From positions 1 through 64,000 of the forward strand of contig NZ_JACHZF010000021.1 of assembly GCF_014193375.1 (NCBI RefSeq): 64,000 nucleotides of DNA, given 5' to 3'. The notes under the pieces are model-generated. The model was not told the origin of the DNA and searched no databases. It saw only the letters and a list, made by a program, of their open reading frames with translations. This DNA comes from Halomonas campaniensis (GTDB lineage Bacteria > Pseudomonadota > Gammaproteobacteria > Pseudomonadales > Halomonadaceae). Position numbers and translations under genes: made by a program. This document shows positions 1-10,240 of the stretch, one piece after another; the stretch's first letter is position 1, and each line of letters starts with the position of its first letter.

Positions 1-63
1 CAGCAATCAGCGCCTCATACACAGGCCGGATATATGGCAGCAACCTGTACCTGCATCGATGAA

Positions 64-141
64 CGGAGCCTTGCAAGCCGGGAGGAGACCATATAAGGGT
101 TCACAGCGCCCACTTGAAGGCCTGTCGGCGGATCAGCTCCG
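64..141. repeat. degenerate inverted-repeat element
   Basis: The stretch begins CGGAGC and ends GCTCCG. It shares the blocks TTCACAGCGCC and AGGCCTG with the longer element at 50169-50280, in the same order and orientation. It looks like a shortened, diverged copy of the same dispersed intergenic repeat. The rest of positions 1-225 holds no gene I can support. Confidence 0.45.
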
Positions 142-164
142 GGCAACACTGTGTGCTGGATCGC

Positions 165-193
165 CTGGCAACTTTCAAACAGTTGTTTATACT
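165..193 (+). promoter_or_regulatory. candidate promoter of the RND efflux operon
   Basis: A -35-like CTGGCA (165-170) is followed after 17 bases by a -10-like TATACT (188-193), about 32 bases before the chosen start of the outer-membrane-factor gene. The spacer contains a short inverted repeat, AAACA-GT-TGTTT (177-188), well placed for a repressor to block polymerase. No regulator gene for it lies in the window. This is pattern matching only. Confidence 0.4.
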
Positions 194-225
194 CGGTGCC
201 ATCTCCCACCCACCGGCCGACCGAC

Positions 226-2457
226 ATGAACGTCACCGCATGGAAGCGCCTGTTCATTGCCCTGGTGTGCGCGCCGCTGCTGGCGCCGGGCGCCGTCTCG
301 GCGGCCGACGCTGCCCTGGATCCGCGCCTGCTGCCGGGCGGCCAGGCCGACCTGCCGGCCCTGCAGCGCGAGCTCGAGCGCCTCTCTGCCGGCCGCGCCA
401 CGCCCGCGGTCGTCCCGGCCCCGCCCGGCACCGGCGTTCGACTGCCGGGCCTGGAGCGCCTGGAACCCTCCGCGTTTCTCGTCGCCACGGACCCCTTCGC
501 CCTCGAACCCCTCGACGGCGCCACCCGGGTGCTGCTGCTCGGCCCTGCCGGAGCGCTGGAGGAAGCCGCCGAGGCCCTGGCCGCCCAGGCCGAGGCACGC
601 GGTATCGCGCTGGCCCCCCTGGCCGTCACCCCCGCCGGCTCTCCTGCTGACACCGCCCTCCATGGGGCCGATGCCGCCCTGCTGCTGGCGCTGCCCGACC
701 TCGATGGAGACGCCCAGCGCCGGCTCTTCGGCCGGTTGACCGAGGCTGGGGTGCCGAGCGTGGCGCTTACCGATGCCCGCCAGGTGGAGCGCGGCGCGCT
801 GCTCTCCTCACCCGGGGCCCTGGACCATGAGGCCTGGCTGCGCCGCCTGGCGCTGCGCCTGGACGACGTCGCCGCCGGCCGTGCACCCGAACCCCTCGAC
901 TCGCGACCCGGCCTGGAGCGCCCCTGGCTCAACCTGGAGACCGCCGACCGCCTCGGCTGGTCACCCAGCTTCTCGCTGCTCAGCCAGGCCCGCCTGGTGG
1001 GCGAGGCGGCGGCCCCGGGCCGCGCGCGGCTCGACCTTGCCCAGGCGGTGGCCCTGGCGCTGGCCGACAACCTGGGCCTGGCCGCGGCCCGGCAGGAGGT
1101 CGAGGTGGAGACCTTCGAACGCGACCTGGCGGCCTCGCGCTATCGCCCCAGCCTCTACCTGGAGGCCACCGGGCGAATGATCGACGAGACCCGCGCCCGC
1201 GCGGCCCTGGGCCAGGAGCCCGAGCGCCTGGCCAGCGGCGGGGCGGTGCTGGAGCAGCTGCTCTTCTCCGAGCCGGCGCTGGCCGCCATCGCCGTCGCCG
1301 GCAGCCTCTACCGCGCCCGGCGCGCCGAGCTGGAGGTGGAGAGCCTCGACCTGGCCCTGGACGTCGCGCGCGAGTTTCTCGACCTGCTGCGCCTCGACGC
1401 CAGCCGCGAGGTGCTCCAGGCCGACCTCGAGCTGGCCCGCGCCCAGCGCGACCAGGCCGTACGCGGCGAGGCTGCCGGCGCCGTGGGCCGCGGCGAGGTA
1501 GCGCGCTTCGAGGCGGAGCTCGCCCAGGCCCGGGAGCGCCTGGAGCAGGTGGCGGCGGATCGCGAGCGGCTGGCGATCGCCCTCAACCGCCGGCTCGGGC
1601 GCGACCCGGCCGCGCCGCTGGTCCCCGCCGAGCCGGACCTCACCCGTCCCGGCTGGCTCGGCGCCGACGCCCGCTTCGCCGCCGTTCTAGATACGCCGGC
1701 GAGCCTCGCGGCCTGGCAGGAGCGGCTGGTGAGCGCGGCGCTGCGCGATTCGGCCGAGCTCGAGGCGATCGGCGAACTGCGCCAGGCGGCACGCCGCGAG
1801 CTCACCTCGCGGCGCCGCGCCTTCTGGCTGCCCGAGGTGGGTCTCGAGGCCCGCTATACCAGCGAGCTCTCCCGCAGCGGGGAGGGCGAGCGGGCCCCCT
1901 GGGAGTCCTCGAACCCGCTGGTCCAGGCCGGCGTCGGGGTCCTGGAGGGCGCGGGCGTGTCGCTGCCCGAGACCGGGCGCGACCAATGGAGCGTCGGCGT
2001 CTCGGCGCGGCTGCCGCTCTATGCCGGCGGTCGGCGCAGCATCCAGCGTGACCGGGCCGCGGCACGCCTGGAGCAGGTGGCCGTGGAGGACGCCGAGGCG
2101 CGCCTCGGGCTGGAGGCCCGGCTGCGGGCGGCGAGCGTGGAGCTTGCCGCCGCCTGGCGGCGCATCCCGCTGCGCGACGAGGCCCGCGACCATGCCGAGG
2201 AGGCGCTGCGGCTTGCCGAGGTGGCCTGGCAGGAGGGCGCGCTTCCCCAGGTGGCGCTGATCGACGCCCGCACCTCGGCCCGCCAGGCGGGGCTTGCCGC
2301 CGCCGAGGGGCGCTGGCAGGCGCTGCAGGCGCTGGTGCACCTGCAGCGGGCCCTGGGGATGTCCCCCGGCCCCATGGCGGCCGAGGCGCGCGACCGGCTG
2401 CTGGCGGGCACCCATGGCGCGACGCGTGCAGGGACGACGAGAGGAGAGGGGCGATGA
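226..2457 (+). CDS. TolC-family outer membrane factor with N-terminal substrate-binding-protein-like domain
   Basis: The product (743 aa) is the outer-membrane channel of a tripartite RND efflux pump. A signal peptide (about residues 1-26, cleavage after VSA) is followed by an unusual region, about residues 85-258, that reads like an ABC-type periplasmic binding domain of the tryptophan/tyrosine type: alternating beta/alpha segments, a VPSVALTD turn, GALLSS, and a closing LNLETADRLGW. The usual TolC/OEP repeats start near residue 269 and run to the end, with long heptad-rich helices. Ordinary TolC proteins are about 450-490 aa, so the extra 250 residues are a real addition. I chose ATG 226 because it directly precedes the signal peptide; upstream in-frame starts add no plausible sequence. 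The stop overlaps the next start (ATGA). The fusion call is inferred from reading the sequence. Confidence 0.85.
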   Translation: MNVTAWKRLFIALVCAPLLAPGAVSAADAALDPRLLPGGQADLPALQRELERLSAGRATPAVVPAPPGTGVRLPGLERLEPSAFLVATDPFALEPLDGATRVLLLGPAGALEEAAEALAAQAEARGIALAPLAVTPAGSPADTALHGADAALLLALPDLDGDAQRRLFGRLTEAGVPSVALTDARQVERGALLSSPGALDHEAWLRRLALRLDDVAAGRAPEPLDSRPGLERPWLNLETADRLGWSPSFSLLSQARLVGEAAAPGRARLDLAQAVALALADNLGLAAARQEVEVETFERDLAASRYRPSLYLEATGRMIDETRARAALGQEPERLASGGAVLEQLLFSEPALAAIAVAGSLYRARRAELEVESLDLALDVAREFLDLLRLDASREVLQADLELARAQRDQAVRGEAAGAVGRGEVARFEAELAQARERLEQVAADRERLAIALNRRLGRDPAAPLVPAEPDLTRPGWLGADARFAAVLDTPASLAAWQERLVSAALRDSAELEAIGELRQAARRELTSRRRAFWLPEVGLEARYTSELSRSGEGERAPWESSNPLVQAGVGVLEGAGVSLPETGRDQWSVGVSARLPLYAGGRRSIQRDRAAARLEQVAVEDAEARLGLEARLRAASVELAAAWRRIPLRDEARDHAEEALRLAEVAWQEGALPQVALIDARTSARQAGLAAAEGRWQALQALVHLQRALGMSPGPMAAEARDRLLAGTHGATRAGTTRGEGR

Positions 2458-3596
2458 TCATCCGTACCACCCTGCTGGCGGGACTGCTGCTGCTGGCCGG
2501 CTGCGCCGAGGAGGCGGTGGAGGAGCCGCCGCTGCGTCCGGTGCGCACCCTGATCCTGGAGGCCAGCGGGGCCGAGGCCGAACGTGAGCTGCCGGGGCGC
2601 CTGGAGGCGGCCGCCAACCGGCGCCTCAGCTTCCGTGTCGCGGGGCGACTCGCGTCCCACGAGGTCGCGGTGGGGGAGGCGGTGGCGGCCGGCCAGCCGC
2701 TGGCCCGCCTGGAGGCCACCGACCTGCGCCTGCGGCGCGACCGCGCCCGCTCGGCCCTGGCCGGCGCCGAGGCCGCGGCGGCCAACGCCGAGGCCGAGTG
2801 GCAGCGTGCGAGGCGCCTCTATGAGGCCGGCAGCGCCCCGGCCCGTGACCTGGACGCCGCCCGGGCCCAGGTGGAGGCGGCCCGCGCCCAGCGCGACAGC
2901 GCCCGCGACGCCCTGGTCCTGGCCGAGCGCCAGCTCTCCTTCACGCACCTGGAGGCGCCCGGCGACTGCCGGGTGGCCACCCGCCTGGCCGAGGCCGGCG
3001 AGAACGTGGCCGCCGGCCAGCCGGTGCTGGTGCTGGCCTGCGGTGACGACCTGGAGGTGCGTGCCGCCCTCTCCGAGGACCTGCTCGGTGCGCTGGTGGT
3101 CGGGGCGCCGGTGCGGGTGCACCTGCCGCTCGCCGAGCTCACCCTGGCCGGCGAGGTCACCGAGATCGGCCTGCCGGTGGACCCGCGCCAGGCCACCTGG
3201 CCGCTGCGGGTCAGGCTGGTCGGCCTCGCCGACGACGAGCGCGAGTGGTTGCGTCCCGGCATGGCGGCGGAGTTGACCCTGCCGCTGGGCGGTCCCGGCA
3301 GCGGCCTCTGGGTGCCCATGGTGGCGGTGCAGCAGGATATCGACGGCCACTTCGTCTATGTCGCCGAGCCCGATGAGCCTGATGCCGCGGAGGGCAACGA
3401 CGTGGCCAACGGCCGTGAGGCGACGGTGCGACGCCGCACCGTGACCCTGGGCGGGCGCCACGGCGAGCGCCTGGAGGTGGTGGCCGGCCTCGCCCCCGGC
3501 GAGCACCTGATCGTGGCGGGGATGAGTCGGCTGCATGACGGCATGCGGGTACGCCTGATCGATGACCATCGCGGCGATGCGGAGGCCTCGCCGTGA
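2454..3596 (+). CDS. RND efflux periplasmic adaptor (HlyD/AcrA-type membrane fusion lipoprotein)
   Basis: This 380-aa adaptor links the inner-membrane pump to the outer-membrane channel. It has a lipoprotein signal with lipobox LLAGC (Cys17), so it is probably anchored in the inner membrane facing the periplasm. A first lipoyl half lies near residues 55-85, an alanine/arginine-rich coiled-coil hairpin at about 85-165, the second lipoyl half (LEAPGDCRV, then GENVAAGQP) at about 165-190, and beta-barrel and membrane-proximal domains after that. It overlaps the preceding gene by ATGA and the following gene by GTGA, so translation of the three pump components is coupled. Substrate cannot be deduced. 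Confidence 0.92.
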   Translation: MIIRTTLLAGLLLLAGCAEEAVEEPPLRPVRTLILEASGAEAERELPGRLEAAANRRLSFRVAGRLASHEVAVGEAVAAGQPLARLEATDLRLRRDRARSALAGAEAAAANAEAEWQRARRLYEAGSAPARDLDAARAQVEAARAQRDSARDALVLAERQLSFTHLEAPGDCRVATRLAEAGENVAAGQPVLVLACGDDLEVRAALSEDLLGALVVGAPVRVHLPLAELTLAGEVTEIGLPVDPRQATWPLRVRLVGLADDEREWLRPGMAAELTLPLGGPGSGLWVPMVAVQQDIDGHFVYVAEPDEPDAAEGNDVANGREATVRRRTVTLGGRHGERLEVVAGLAPGEHLIVAGMSRLHDGMRVRLIDDHRGDAEASP

Positions 3597-6500
3597 CCCT
3601 GACCGAGGCCGCGCTGCGCTACAACCGGGTCACCATCGCCGGGCTGCTGGTGGTGCTGCTGGGGGCGGTGATCAGCTACCTCTCCATTTCCCGGGCCGAG
3701 GACCCGGCGGTGACGGTGCGGGTGGCCCAGGTGGTCACCTACCTGCCCGGGGCCACCCCGGAGCGGGTCGAGCAGCTGGTCACCGACCCGCTGGAGACCG
3801 CCATCATGGAGATGCCGGAGCTCGACTTCGTCGAGAGCACCTCCCGGGCCGGGGTCTCCATCATCCGCGTGGAGCTGCGCCCCGAGGTCAGGGACGTCCA
3901 GGCCGGCTGGGACAAGCTGCGCCGCAAGGTGGGTGATGCCCGGGGCCGGCTGCCCGACGAGGCCCTGCTGCCGGTCATCAACGACGAGTTCGGTGACGTC
4001 TTCGGCATCATGCTCTCGCTGACCGGCGAGGGGTATGAGCAGGCGGAGCTCAAGGCGGTGGCCGACGACGTCCGCGACCGGCTGCTGATGCTCGACGACG
4101 TGGCCAAGGTGAACCTCCACGGCTACGCCGAGGAGCGCATCTTCCTCGACTACAGCGAGGCGCGCCTGGCGGATCTCGGCGTCTCGCCCCAGGGCCTCGC
4201 CCAGCTGCTCGCCGCCCGCAACATCGTGCTGCCCGGCGGGGCGATCCGCAGCGGCGACGAGCGCATGATCCTCGAGCCCACCGGCAACTTCACCCACATC
4301 GACGACATTCGCCGGGCCCTGCTGCCGCTGCCCGACGGCACCCTGGTGCCCCTGGGCTCGCTGATGGAGGTGCGCCACGGCTACGCCGAGCCGCCCATGA
4401 CCCGCTACCACGCCAACGGTGTCCAGGGGCTGGCCATCGCCATCGCCATGCGCGAGGGGGGCAATATCCTCGACCTGGGCGAGCAGGTGGAAGCCGCCAT
4501 CGAGCGGCTCGAGCGTGAACTGCCGGTGGGCCTCGCGTTCGAGGTGCTGGCCAACCAGCCCGACCGGGTCGAGGAGCGCATCAACGAGTTCCTGATCAAC
4601 CTGCTGCAGGCGGTGGCGCTGGTCTGCCTGGTGATGCTGCTTTTCCTGGGGCTGCGCACCGGGCTGATCGTGGCGAGCCTGGTGCCCTCGGCGATCCTCG
4701 CCTGCCTGGCCTTCATGGGACTCTTCGATATCGGGCTGGACCAGGTATCGCTGGGGGCGCTGATCATCGCCCTGGGCATGCTGGTGGACAACGCCATCGT
4801 CATGGTGGAGTCGATCCAGGTCTCGGCCCGGGAGGGCAGGACGGTGCGCGAGGCGGCGCTGGACTCGGCCCGCCAGCTGCGCTTCCCGCTGCTCACCGCC
4901 TCGCTGACCACGGCGGCGGCCTTCCTGCCCCAGTTCCTGGCGGTCTCCGACGTGGGGGAGTACACCCGCTCGCTGTTCCAGGTGGTGACCCTCACGCTGC
5001 TCTCCTCCTGGCTGCTGTCGCTGACCATGATCCCGCTGCTCTGCGTGGCCTTTATCCGGGTCAGGCCGCAAGAGAAGCGCGGGGAGGAGAGCGAGGCACG
5101 GGGAGAGCAGGAAGAGGGGCGTGCCGAGTCGCGTCCGGGGCTCGCCGCCCGCCTGGCCGAGCGGGTCTACGCGGGCTATCGCCGGCTGCTGCTGGCCCTG
5201 CTGCGCCACCGCACCCTGACCCTGGCCGCGGTGGGCGGCCTGCTGGGGCTGGCCTGGCTCGGTTTCGGGCCGCTGCCCAAGATCTTCTTCCCCCAGGCGG
5301 AGCGCACCATCGTCACCGCCGAGCTGCGCCTGCCCTTCTCGGCGCCCATCGAGCGCACCCGGGCGGTCGTGGAGGAGGTCGAAGCCTTCCTGGCCGAGGA
5401 ACTGGCCGCCGAGCGCGACGAGACGGGGGAGTGGGTCCGCGACGGCGTCGACCGCTGGGGCAGCTTCATCGGCTTCGGCGGCGACCGCTACATCATCAAC
5501 CATGCCCCGGAGCCCCCGAGCCCCGAGTACGCCTTCCTGCTGCTACAGGCCAACCGCTGGCAGGCGGTGGACGGGGTGATCGAACGCCTCGATACCTGGC
5601 TTGGCGAGCGCTTTCCCGACCTGCAGGCGACGGTGGCGGCCACCAGCTTCGGCCCGCCGGTGACGGTGCCGCTCTCGGTGCGGATCTCCGGCGACGACGA
5701 GGCGACCCTGAGGCGCATCGCCGAGCAGGTGCGCCAGCGGGTGGCCGAGGTGCCAGGCACCCGCAACGTGCGCGACGACTGGGGGGAGTGGATCAAGCGC
5801 CTGCGCATCGAGGTCGACCCGGCCCGGGCGCTGCGCGCCGGCGTCACCGAGCGCGACGTGGCGCTGAGCCTGCAGACGGCGCTTTCCGGCATGACGGTAG
5901 GGACCTTCCGCGACGGCGACACCCTGGTGCCGATCCAGCTGCGCAACGAGCGCGGCGAGGCGCGCACCCCGGACGACCTGGAAGGGGTGACCGTGCTGCC
6001 CGCCGGCGGCGGGATGGGGGTGCCCCTGGCCCATGTGGCCGAGGTCGAGCTCGACTGGGGGCCGGCGCGCGTCCTGCGCCGGGACCGCTTCCGCACCATC
6101 GCCGTGGAGGCGGAGCTGGCGCCGGGGGTCACCGCCGCCGGCGTGGCCGGCGAGCTGCGTCCCTGGCTCGAGGAGCAGCAGGCGCGCTGGCCCGACGGTG
6201 TCTTCTTCGAGTTCGGCGGCGAGGTGGAGTCGTCGCGGATCGCCACGGCCTCCATCGCCGAGAAGCTGCCCATCGGCGCCATGGCGATCCTGCTGCTGCT
6301 GGTGGTGCAGTTCAACTCCCTGCGCCGGCCGCTGATCATCCTGATGACCATCCCGCTGTCGCTGATCGGGGTGGTCTTCGGCCTGACCATCACCGGCTCC
6401 CACTTCGGCATCATGACCTTCCTCGGGGTGGTGTCGCTCGCCGGCATCGTCATCAACAACGCCATCGTGCTGATCGACCGCATCGACCTGGAGCGCGAGG

Positions 6501-6796
6501 AGCACTCGCCCCGGGAGGCGATCCTCGAGGCGGGGCGGCGGCGCCTGCGCCCGGTGCTGATGTCGACGCTGACCACCAGCGGCGGCCTGCTGCCGCTGTG
6601 GCTGGGCGGGGGGCTGCTGTGGGCGCCCATGGCGATCACCATCATCTTCGGCCTGCTGGCCGCGGCGCTGATCACCCTCTGCGTGGTGCCGGTGCTCTAC
6701 TCGCTGCTGATGCGGGTGCCCTTCGACGGTGCAGAGCCAGAGACGCGTGAGCGGGACGCGAACGGCGACGGCGAGGCGGCGACTGTGTCACGCTGA
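3593..6796 (+). CDS. RND-family efflux transporter permease
   Basis: This 1067-aa inner-membrane proton/drug antiporter has the AcrB-type layout: TM1, a large periplasmic loop, TM2-6, a second loop and TM8-12. The TM4 proton-relay motif reads GMLVDNAIVMVE, with one Asp where AcrB has two, as in several RND subfamilies distinct from HAE1. The TM10-11 region contains VINNAIVLIDRID. A charged, Glu/Arg-rich cytoplasmic linker (about residues 500-520) joins the halves. The start is GTG 3593, overlapping the adaptor stop. The AEDP segment after TM1 resembles my memory of the TriC/VexF-like group. The substrate is unknown; it is clearly a pump component. Confidence 0.93.
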   Translation: MTLTEAALRYNRVTIAGLLVVLLGAVISYLSISRAEDPAVTVRVAQVVTYLPGATPERVEQLVTDPLETAIMEMPELDFVESTSRAGVSIIRVELRPEVRDVQAGWDKLRRKVGDARGRLPDEALLPVINDEFGDVFGIMLSLTGEGYEQAELKAVADDVRDRLLMLDDVAKVNLHGYAEERIFLDYSEARLADLGVSPQGLAQLLAARNIVLPGGAIRSGDERMILEPTGNFTHIDDIRRALLPLPDGTLVPLGSLMEVRHGYAEPPMTRYHANGVQGLAIAIAMREGGNILDLGEQVEAAIERLERELPVGLAFEVLANQPDRVEERINEFLINLLQAVALVCLVMLLFLGLRTGLIVASLVPSAILACLAFMGLFDIGLDQVSLGALIIALGMLVDNAIVMVESIQVSAREGRTVREAALDSARQLRFPLLTASLTTAAAFLPQFLAVSDVGEYTRSLFQVVTLTLLSSWLLSLTMIPLLCVAFIRVRPQEKRGEESEARGEQEEGRAESRPGLAARLAERVYAGYRRLLLALLRHRTLTLAAVGGLLGLAWLGFGPLPKIFFPQAERTIVTAELRLPFSAPIERTRAVVEEVEAFLAEELAAERDETGEWVRDGVDRWGSFIGFGGDRYIINHAPEPPSPEYAFLLLQANRWQAVDGVIERLDTWLGERFPDLQATVAATSFGPPVTVPLSVRISGDDEATLRRIAEQVRQRVAEVPGTRNVRDDWGEWIKRLRIEVDPARALRAGVTERDVALSLQTALSGMTVGTFRDGDTLVPIQLRNERGEARTPDDLEGVTVLPAGGGMGVPLAHVAEVELDWGPARVLRRDRFRTIAVEAELAPGVTAAGVAGELRPWLEEQQARWPDGVFFEFGGEVESSRIATASIAEKLPIGAMAILLLLVVQFNSLRRPLIILMTIPLSLIGVVFGLTITGSHFGIMTFLGVVSLAGIVINNAIVLIDRIDLEREEHSPREAILEAGRRRLRPVLMSTLTTSGGLLPLWLGGGLLWAPMAITIIFGLLAAALITLCVVPVLYSLLMRVPFDGAEPETRERDANGDGEAATVSR

Positions 6797-6825
6797 GGGC
6801 CACCTTCCCGCGCGAGGCCAGCCCC

Positions 6826-7299
6826 ATGGAGCGTGTCGCCCTCTTCGTCGACGTGCAGAACGTCTACTACACCACCCGCGAGGCCTTCGGCCGGCACTTC
6901 GACTACCACGCCTTCTGGGCCCGCTTCGCCGCCGGCCGCGAGGTGGTGGTGGCCAACGCCTACGCGGTGGATCGCGGCGACCCCCGCCAGCGACAGTTCC
7001 AGGATATCCTGCGCGGCATCGGGTTCGAGGTGAGGCTCAAGCCCTTCATCCAGCGCCGCGACGGCTCCGCCAAGGGCGACTGGGACGTCGGCATCGCCCT
7101 GGATGCCATGGAGGCGGGGCCCCTGGTGGACCACCTGGTGCTGGTCTCGGGGGACGGCGACTTCGACCTGCTGGTGGACCGCCTGCGTGAGCGGTTCGGC
7201 ATTCGGGTGACCGTCGTCGGGGTGGCGCGCCTCACCGCCGACTCCCTGGTGCGCGCCGCCAGCGAGTTCGTGCCCGTCGAGGCCTCCCTGCTGCGCTAG
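6826..7299 (+). CDS. NYN-domain protein (LabA/DUF88-type putative RNase)
   Basis: A 157-aa single-domain protein of the NYN (PIN-like) nuclease superfamily. Near the N-terminus LFVDVQNVYY supplies the conserved Asp9 and Asn12. A central D(W)DVGIALDAME motif and SGDGDFDLLV near residue 107 complete the acidic metal-binding pocket typical of LabA-like proteins. It lies 29 bases after the RND permease on the same strand, so it may be cotranscribed, but nothing suggests a role in efflux. Other NYN proteins act on RNA; the target here is unknown. Confidence 0.85.
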   Translation: MERVALFVDVQNVYYTTREAFGRHFDYHAFWARFAAGREVVVANAYAVDRGDPRQRQFQDILRGIGFEVRLKPFIQRRDGSAKGDWDVGIALDAMEAGPLVDHLVLVSGDGDFDLLVDRLRERFGIRVTVVGVARLTADSLVRAASEFVPVEASLLR

Positions 7300-7330
7300 A
7301 ACTGCCATCAGCCCCCTTCATCGCCCTACG

Positions 7331-7371
7331 TTGATACACGTCAAGCAGGCGGCGCCCGCCTTGGCTAGGAT
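7331..7371 (+). promoter_or_regulatory. ANR/FNR-type box with promoter
   Basis: TTGAT-ACAC-GTCAA (7331-7344) matches the FNR/ANR consensus TTGAT-N4-ATCAA at 9 of 10 half-site positions. A -10-like TAGGAT lies at 7366-7371. A transcript starting near 7378-7379 would put the box centre at about -41.5, the standard class II activator position. It precedes two small genes at 7427 and 7902, suggesting induction under low oxygen. This is inferred from motif and spacing. Confidence 0.6.
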
Positions 7372-7426
7372 GAAGTCAGGAGCCATCCGGCCGGGCCGCT
7401 GGCAGCAACGTTGAGGAGGAGCAGTC

Positions 7427-7891
7427 ATGCGTTTTCATCAGGTAAAGGATCTGGTCACCTGGGCGGCCGGCTACCATCGACGGCTGGCCGAGCAGTTCAC
7501 GGCGCTGGCCGGGGGCGGCGTGGAAGAGCGCGTGCGCATGGCGCTGGAGTACCTGGCCGAGCATGAGCGCAAGATGGAGAACGACCTGACCGGCTATCTG
7601 GCGGACGGCACCGACCACAGCCAGGTGCTGGAGACCTGGTTCGACGATCCGGCCGACTTCCCCCACCCGCCGGTGCTCGAGCGCCTGCCCGACTGTATCA
7701 ACTGCGAGACCGTCCAGAGCGTGCTCTCCACCGCCCTGACGGCCCACCGGACCCTCCAGGACCTCTACACCCATCGGGCCGAACGGGCCGGGGGGAGCGA
7801 CGAGAAGGCGTTCTTCGAGGCGCTCTCCAACGGGCACGAGGCCGAGGTGCGGCGGGTCGCCAGGGACATGCAACGACTCGAGGACTACTGA
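7427..7891 (+). CDS. uncharacterised all-helical protein, ferritin-like
   Basis: I do not recognise a named family for this 154-aa protein. It appears almost entirely alpha-helical, with Glu/His patterns reminiscent of ferritin-like diiron proteins: EYLAEHERK near residue 45, TAHRTLQDLYTHRAE near 105, and NGHEAEVRR near 135. A CxxC (DCINC) sits near residue 85. A strong ribosome-binding site (GAGGAGGAG) precedes the ATG. The upstream ANR/FNR-type box suggests a function in low-oxygen or nitrosative physiology, and the next gene starts only 10 bases downstream. The diiron idea is an inference; no complete metal site can be proved from the sequence alone. Confidence 0.75.
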   Translation: MRFHQVKDLVTWAAGYHRRLAEQFTALAGGGVEERVRMALEYLAEHERKMENDLTGYLADGTDHSQVLETWFDDPADFPHPPVLERLPDCINCETVQSVLSTALTAHRTLQDLYTHRAERAGGSDEKAFFEALSNGHEAEVRRVARDMQRLEDY

Positions 7892-7901
7892 GGAGGCCGC
7901 C

Positions 7902-8333
7902 ATGACCGATCAGATGCTATCCCCCAAGATGCTGGGCTACTGGACCGAGGCGCAGCTGCGCGAGGCGCCGGACGAGTCAGGCATCTACTGCGTGTTCCGC
8001 GCCGCCAAGGACCCGGAAAGCGGCGAGATGGACGTCCAGGAACTGCTCTACGTGGGCGAGCACCGCAGCGCCCGCTACGGGATCCAGCACGACGAGATGC
8101 GGGAGAAGTGGCACGCCTTCCCGCAGCCCGACGAGGAGATCTGGTATGCCGTGGGCCTCTGCGGCAGCGCCAACCGCGAGCGCCTGGCGGCGGCGATGAT
8201 CAATGCCCACAAGCCGCGCTTCAATGGCAAGAGCCCCTACCTGGAGCGCTTCCCCTACGACGAGACCACGGTGCATATCTACGGCAGGAAGCACAAGCTG
8301 CAGAGCATCTTCACCGTGGAACGCCAGGACTGA
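7902..8333 (+). CDS. small protein with a degenerate GIY-YIG-like fold
   Basis: A 143-aa protein of unknown function. The N-terminal half carries SGIYCVFRA and, about 20 residues on, LLYVGEHRSARYG, which read like the GIY and YIG strands plus catalytic Arg region of GIY-YIG nucleases. Further on, MINAHKPRFNG resembles the IxxxKPxxN end of the domain. The Glu normally found just before that segment is replaced by a run of Ala (LAAAMIN), so nuclease activity is doubtful. The gene sits 10 bases after its neighbour behind an AGGAGG site and probably shares the ANR/FNR-type promoter. The fold assignment is my inference. Confidence 0.7.
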   Translation: MTDQMLSPKMLGYWTEAQLREAPDESGIYCVFRAAKDPESGEMDVQELLYVGEHRSARYGIQHDEMREKWHAFPQPDEEIWYAVGLCGSANRERLAAAMINAHKPRFNGKSPYLERFPYDETTVHIYGRKHKLQSIFTVERQD

Positions 8334-8400
8334 ACGCCCCTCCTGCGGCATCTAAGCCCTTGGCGGACGGATGTGATTCCTCGCTAAGGTCGGATGCTTA

Positions 8401-8525
8401 TGGTGGGAGCTGGGCTCCGCCCGGCGAATGGCGGCGAAGCCGCCCGGGCAGTGTTGGTTGCGTCAGCGCCTGCCGCCCAGGAGTCCTTCGGCCTCCATTC
8501 GCCCCGCGGAGCGTGGCTCCCACCA
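8401..8525. repeat. composite REP/BIME-like element, copy A
   Basis: The 314-base gap 8334-8647 has no gene; it holds this element. Its ends are perfect 10-bp inverted repeats (TGGTGGGAGC / GCTCCCACCA), and the match continues imperfectly for about 31 bp on each side. Each arm can fold on its own (GGGC-TCC-GCCC in the left arm). The left arm ends GGCGAATGG and the right arm begins CCATTCGCC. A downstream tail AACAGCCTCA is shared with the copy at 36484. Related copies lie at 36484-36623 and, inverted, at 41265-41372. Confidence 0.75.
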
Positions 8526-8647
8526 GTCACAACAGCCTCAGCTGAGTGTCTCACCAGGTCGATGGTCTCCCTGGCTCGGGGGCGGTGTGAAGGGCGCCCA
8601 TAACCGGTACAATCGCGCCCCTTCCATGCACCGACCGGACCCTCTCC

Positions 8648-10240
<1,593 letters not shown>

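Noticed and set aside
5101..5160. Sequence anomaly or insertion in the RND permease
   Set aside because: The charged Glu/Arg-rich stretch is the normal cytoplasmic linker between the two halves and is in frame.
2019..5503. Long minus-strand open frames opposite the RND genes (about 516 and 715 codons)
   Set aside because: They are antisense to well-recognised genes, have His/Gln/Gly-rich composition typical of GC-rich shadow frames, and show no family motif.
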